DNA of 64,000 bases from positions 1 to 64,000 of the forward strand of contig CALJVL010000024.1 in the NCBI GenBank assembly GCA_937773775.1, in the 5' to 3' direction. Numbering within the stretch: position 1 is the first letter of the stretch; the number at the start of each line of letters is the position of its first letter. The notes beneath the pieces were generated by a model, which had not been told where the DNA came from, made no database searches, and was given only the letters and a program-made list of their open reading frames with translations. Source of the stretch: an uncultured Flavobacterium sp. GTDB taxonomy: Bacteria > Bacteroidota > Bacteroidia > Flavobacteriales > Flavobacteriaceae. Of the stretch, positions 60,393-64,000 are shown one piece after another. The translations under genes and the position numbers were made by a program.

Positions 60393-60840
60393 TGTACGCT
60401 CTTTTTAACCTCCTGAAAACAAGAATCTGTATTGTAAGCATTAACGATAAAACAGCAACGTCCTTGCTGCCTTCCATTTTTGGAGCGTATGTGGAACTAA
60501 AATAAAGAGCATCCGTTAATGGATAAATTAAGTATGTTACCACAGTTCCCACAACAGCATAATTATACGATTGCATTCGGATTTTTGCAATTAACTCATC
60601 TTCTATTTTTTCTTTTGAAATTGAAATAATAAGCAAACCTAAAACCAATATAGACTGGGAAATTCTATTTAGCAAACCATAGAATCTTGAGTTTTCAAAA
60701 TAATATGCAAATACGATAATTAAGAGAATTGCTATTATAAACATTACCAAACCCAAAGCTTTAAATTTATTGGGAAGTTGAAAACCAGTAAATTTGTTGA
60801 TTTTCTCGATAGCCTCTTCTTGTTCTGATTTTATTTTCAT
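60382..60840 (-). CDS. Small multi-TM membrane protein paired with XRE regulator
   Basis: Four hydrophobic segments; overlaps the start of the regulator gene. Confidence 0.65.
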   Translation of the reverse strand: MKIKSEQEEAIEKINKFTGFQLPNKFKALGLVMFIIAILLIIVFAYYFENSRFYGLLNRISQSILVLGLLIISISKEKIEDELIAKIRMQSYNYAVVGTVVTYLIYPLTDALYFSSTYAPKMEGSKDVAVLSLMLTIQILVFRRLKRAYNEE

Positions 60841-60944
60841 AGGTAAAATAATTAAAGTTCACTTTCCTTAAAGAACAATGAACTTGATTAAAAGACAAAT
60901 ATACTTTACTTTTAAATGCAAAACATAATTTACTGTAAAATTTT

Positions 60945-61676
60945 CTAGTCTAAGAAAAAACTTCCTTTAAAACCTCTAGCGATTTTGGTTTTTTTGAAGC
61001 CATCAAGATGAAAACTGTAGTAATCAATCAGAATTTTAAGAACAATTTGTCTTTCAATGACATGAAAAGTTTTTTGGTCGTTTTCAAATTTCAAGCTGAT
61101 GAGTTTCCGGAACAAATTCGTTTCATGCTCAGTCAAAGAACTTATGGCATGAAACGGGGTGAAGACACCTTCTGTCATTTCGAAAAAAGGCATCTCTATG
61201 TCTGAAATGTCAGGGTAAAAACCGAGATATTTAGTGGTTTCAAGTAATAAAATGAGGTGGAAGTTGGCTATTTCATCATGATGGTCCAGCCAAAGCAATG
61301 CCGTTTCTAGAAAGCTGAAAAGGGACTCATTTTTCTCTTCCTCGTGAATCGAATGATGCAGAATTTCAGAAATAAACATAACGATCGTACTCTTATAAAT
61401 ATCCGAATGGATGGACTGAAATGGTGTGCTAATCTTTATTTCCTTGAAGTTTTCTAAGGTCCCTTTGTTCTTATGCACGGCTTCAATTTCAAGAATAGTC
61501 AGCGGCTGAAAATAAGCGATTTTTGTCCCGAGACTTCGGGAAGATTTACTGCCCGAAAAAGCATTCCTGACAAAATAGGATTTCAAGCCATCAGATTGAG
61601 TGAAACATTTCACAATCAAACTTTTTTCTTGAAATTTTATCGATGAAATAACGATGGCTTTGGTTTTGACTTGCAT
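60945..61676 (-). CDS. recO: DNA repair protein RecO
   Basis: TKAIVISSIKFQEKSLIVKCFTQSDGLKSYFVRNA; RecO OB-fold and C-terminal region; next to porZ. Confidence 0.88.
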   Translation of the reverse strand: MQVKTKAIVISSIKFQEKSLIVKCFTQSDGLKSYFVRNAFSGSKSSRSLGTKIAYFQPLTILEIEAVHKNKGTLENFKEIKISTPFQSIHSDIYKSTIVMFISEILHHSIHEEEKNESLFSFLETALLWLDHHDEIANFHLILLLETTKYLGFYPDISDIEMPFFEMTEGVFTPFHAISSLTEHETNLFRKLISLKFENDQKTFHVIERQIVLKILIDYYSFHLDGFKKTKIARGFKGSFFLD

Positions 61677-61732
61677 TATTTTAATTTAAAGATTGAAAAA
61701 TTTAAGATTGAAAAATTAATTCATTCTTTAAA

Positions 61733-63989
61733 TTACCTTACGATCATCACTTTTTTTACTATGGTTTCCAGCCCATCTTGTGCCGAAATAAAAATCATAT
61801 AGACTCCAGAAGCTACTTTATATTTCCCAAAAGCATAGGTATCCCATTCTAATGTGCCTCCTTCGGAAGTGGCTTCGTAAAGCAAATCACCTTCAATGTC
61901 AGTGATTTTTACGTTGGCTCTATCTATCAAACCTGCGATTTTTACGGTGCCTTCATATTCTGGCCGAACCGGATTTGGATATACATAAGCTTTACTTAGA
62001 TCCTCACTCGCTTATGTAGCGATTCCTCTAAAAGAAACTAATCCTTTGTCTGTGGCAATAAAAACCTCTCCTGTCGAACTATTTATATCAATATCGTTGA
62101 TGACATTACTAGGCAAAGGGGAATTGTTTATAGTAAGATGATACAGTGTTTCCTGACCGTTGGGAGAAACCAGAAACAAACCAGAATCTGCAGTACCAAT
62201 CCACTTATTATTGGTTCCATCAACAACAATGTCAGTAATAAATTGCTCATATAATAATTCTTGAGCCAGGTTGTCTTCTAATATAATAATCGAATTCGTT
62301 GTCAATTGATTTTCGGTTTGAAAATTACTCACATTAGATAATACACGCAGCCCTTTTGTGGTGCCAATCCAAAGCTGGTTTCTATTATCTATAGCAATTG
62401 CCCTTACGTCTGAAGTAGGCAAGTTTCCTGTATCAGGTCCAAATGTGATTTTTTTTGAACGAATTATTACTTTCATTAAAACCAACAACACCATCTCGAT
62501 TTGTCGCCATCCATTTTGTTCCGTTTTTATCAATCGCCATCCTACCGAAACTATTGTCTTGACTTGCATCTAATACGTTATCCATCGAATAACTTTGCCA
62601 CTGTCCATTTGTCACCAATGCCTTTAAGCCATTTTTTACCCTGCTATTTGTGACCCAAAGATTTCCAGACTTATCAAACGCAGCTCCATTTATCCTCACA
62701 TCAAAATAATCCGGACCAGCGAAGGTTAAGGTTTCCAAACCGCTATTAGTTTGATTATACAAAAGTGTAGGTTCGTCATTTTCTATCTTTAACAACCCAG
62801 AAAAGAACGAACTGGCATACACGGTGTTTTCATTATTTGGATTAACAATTATCCTACTTATTGATTTTGCCCCGAGAACTGATTCGTAAGGAATATTTAA
62901 CCAACCTGTTGAAGTAAACTTACTGATGCCATAATTATCTAATGGATAAGGATTATATTCAACTGAATAATCTCCATAAACTGCCCAAACTGTACTAAAC
63001 GTCGCCTGAAGCGCAAAAATATTATTTCTCGAAGGTCCTGATGGAGTTGTGTTTTCAAAATCCGAAACAGCAACAACTGTAGTCTTAAATAGGCCATCTT
63101 CTTTTGTCCCAATGTATATTAGGTCCCCTACAGTTGCGGCACAGCTAAATGCAGGGTTACTTTCTGGGATTTGATTGCTATTTATTTGACGTACTAACTG
63201 CATTTGTTTATTGTAGACATAAACTGTGCTCGAGCTTGTAATAATCAAGTAAGTGTCATTTGCCCTCATGTCGAAAGTCGGTTGACCGAGAGCTAAAAAA
63301 CTGGTAAAGGAATTTGTACTTGTATTGTATCTATGTATATTTCCTGAAGTATTAATCGCCACCAACTCCATGTCAAAAGTTTCTATACTGGACCAAGTCC
63401 CAGCTGCAATTTGTTCCCATTGATTAAAGTCATTTAAATTTTGGCTAGACACAGATGCTCGCCGAATACCATCATTTGTGGCTGCATACATAAATCCGTT
63501 ATAAACTGCCGTTTGTCTAATACTGATTTCAGCACCATTATTTCCTATGAAATAAGTATCTCCAAAAAGCATCGTGCTTAAATTGAATTGGACTATGCCA
63601 AAATCACAAGAAACATAGACAATGCCTTCATATTCCATGAAATGATTTATTTTTTTCACGTTAGAAGGGAGTTGATTATTGATAATATCAATCACATTTA
63701 ACATACTCCCGTCAGCCTCGTTGATAACAATAATCAATCCGTTTTCGTAACCAACAAGTGATTTGTTAAACTTAGAGCTATAATAAAGTGAACTAATGGT
63801 TTGACCTGAAAGCCCATCTATAGTATTGGTTGTCTTTATTTGGTTGCTAATTGAATTTATAGAAAATAAGGCGTTTTCTGAAGCCGCAAAAATTCCGGCT
63901 GCCGATACTGACACATCCTTGATTTCATTGTATGAAAAATAGCCTTGCCAAGACAAATTAGTTTGAGCAAAACTCATTTGAATGATCAA
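61733..63989 (-). pseudogene. porZ: PorZ-like T9SS component (two-component-regulator-type propeller plus C-terminal sorting domain), disrupted
   Basis: N-part ...VVGFNESNNSFKK, frameshift at A8, then ITFGPDTGNLPTSDVRAIAIDNRNQLWIGTTKGLRVL...VSFRGIAT, in-frame TAA, then ASEDLSKAYVYPNPVRPEYEGTVKIAGLIDRANVKITDIEGDLLYEATSEGG...VMIVR. Confidence 0.8.
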
Positions 63990-64000
63990 TAGAAGCAGCA

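Noticed and set aside
1-64000. tRNA, rRNA, prophage or defence-system cluster
   Set aside because: No convincing tRNA/rRNA sequence, phage structural genes or known defence-gene set found by reading both strands; the only mobile element supported is the IS3-family copy.

Overview
The window is a chromosomal segment of a low-GC Bacteroidetes genome, Flavobacterium-like by gene content and by promoters of the form TTTG-N18..20-TAnnTTTG. Most of it is housekeeping: dusB, lepA, thiL, glyS, sodA-type, purF-like, purN, acpP-fabF-rnc, pyk, dinB, two TonB-dependent receptors, pgi, uvrC, lspA, ileS, recO, and a tyrosine-catabolism block (hppD, hmgA). Accessory or unusual features are: (1) a structured leader between a good promoter and lepA; (2) a decayed ParE/RelE-like toxin next to an intact antitoxin-like ORF; (3) an ABC-permease/M1-peptidase fusion; (4) a signalling island with a secreted 14-aa tandem-repeat peptide and a LytTR regulator whose phospho-acceptor Asp appears to be Glu; (5) a 36-bp perfect inverted repeat with a 5-nt loop; (6) an IS3-family element with 25-bp TIRs that ends inside a small lipoprotein gene; (7) a series of disrupted genes (toxin, IPExxxVDY protein, M23 peptidase, PorZ), some at A/T homopolymers and some at non-homopolymer positions. 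I found no CRISPR array, rRNA or convincing tRNA. No complete, clearly novel system can be shown from sequence alone. The best candidates for follow-up are the lepA leader RNA, the repeat peptide with its regulators, and the PorZ disruption.
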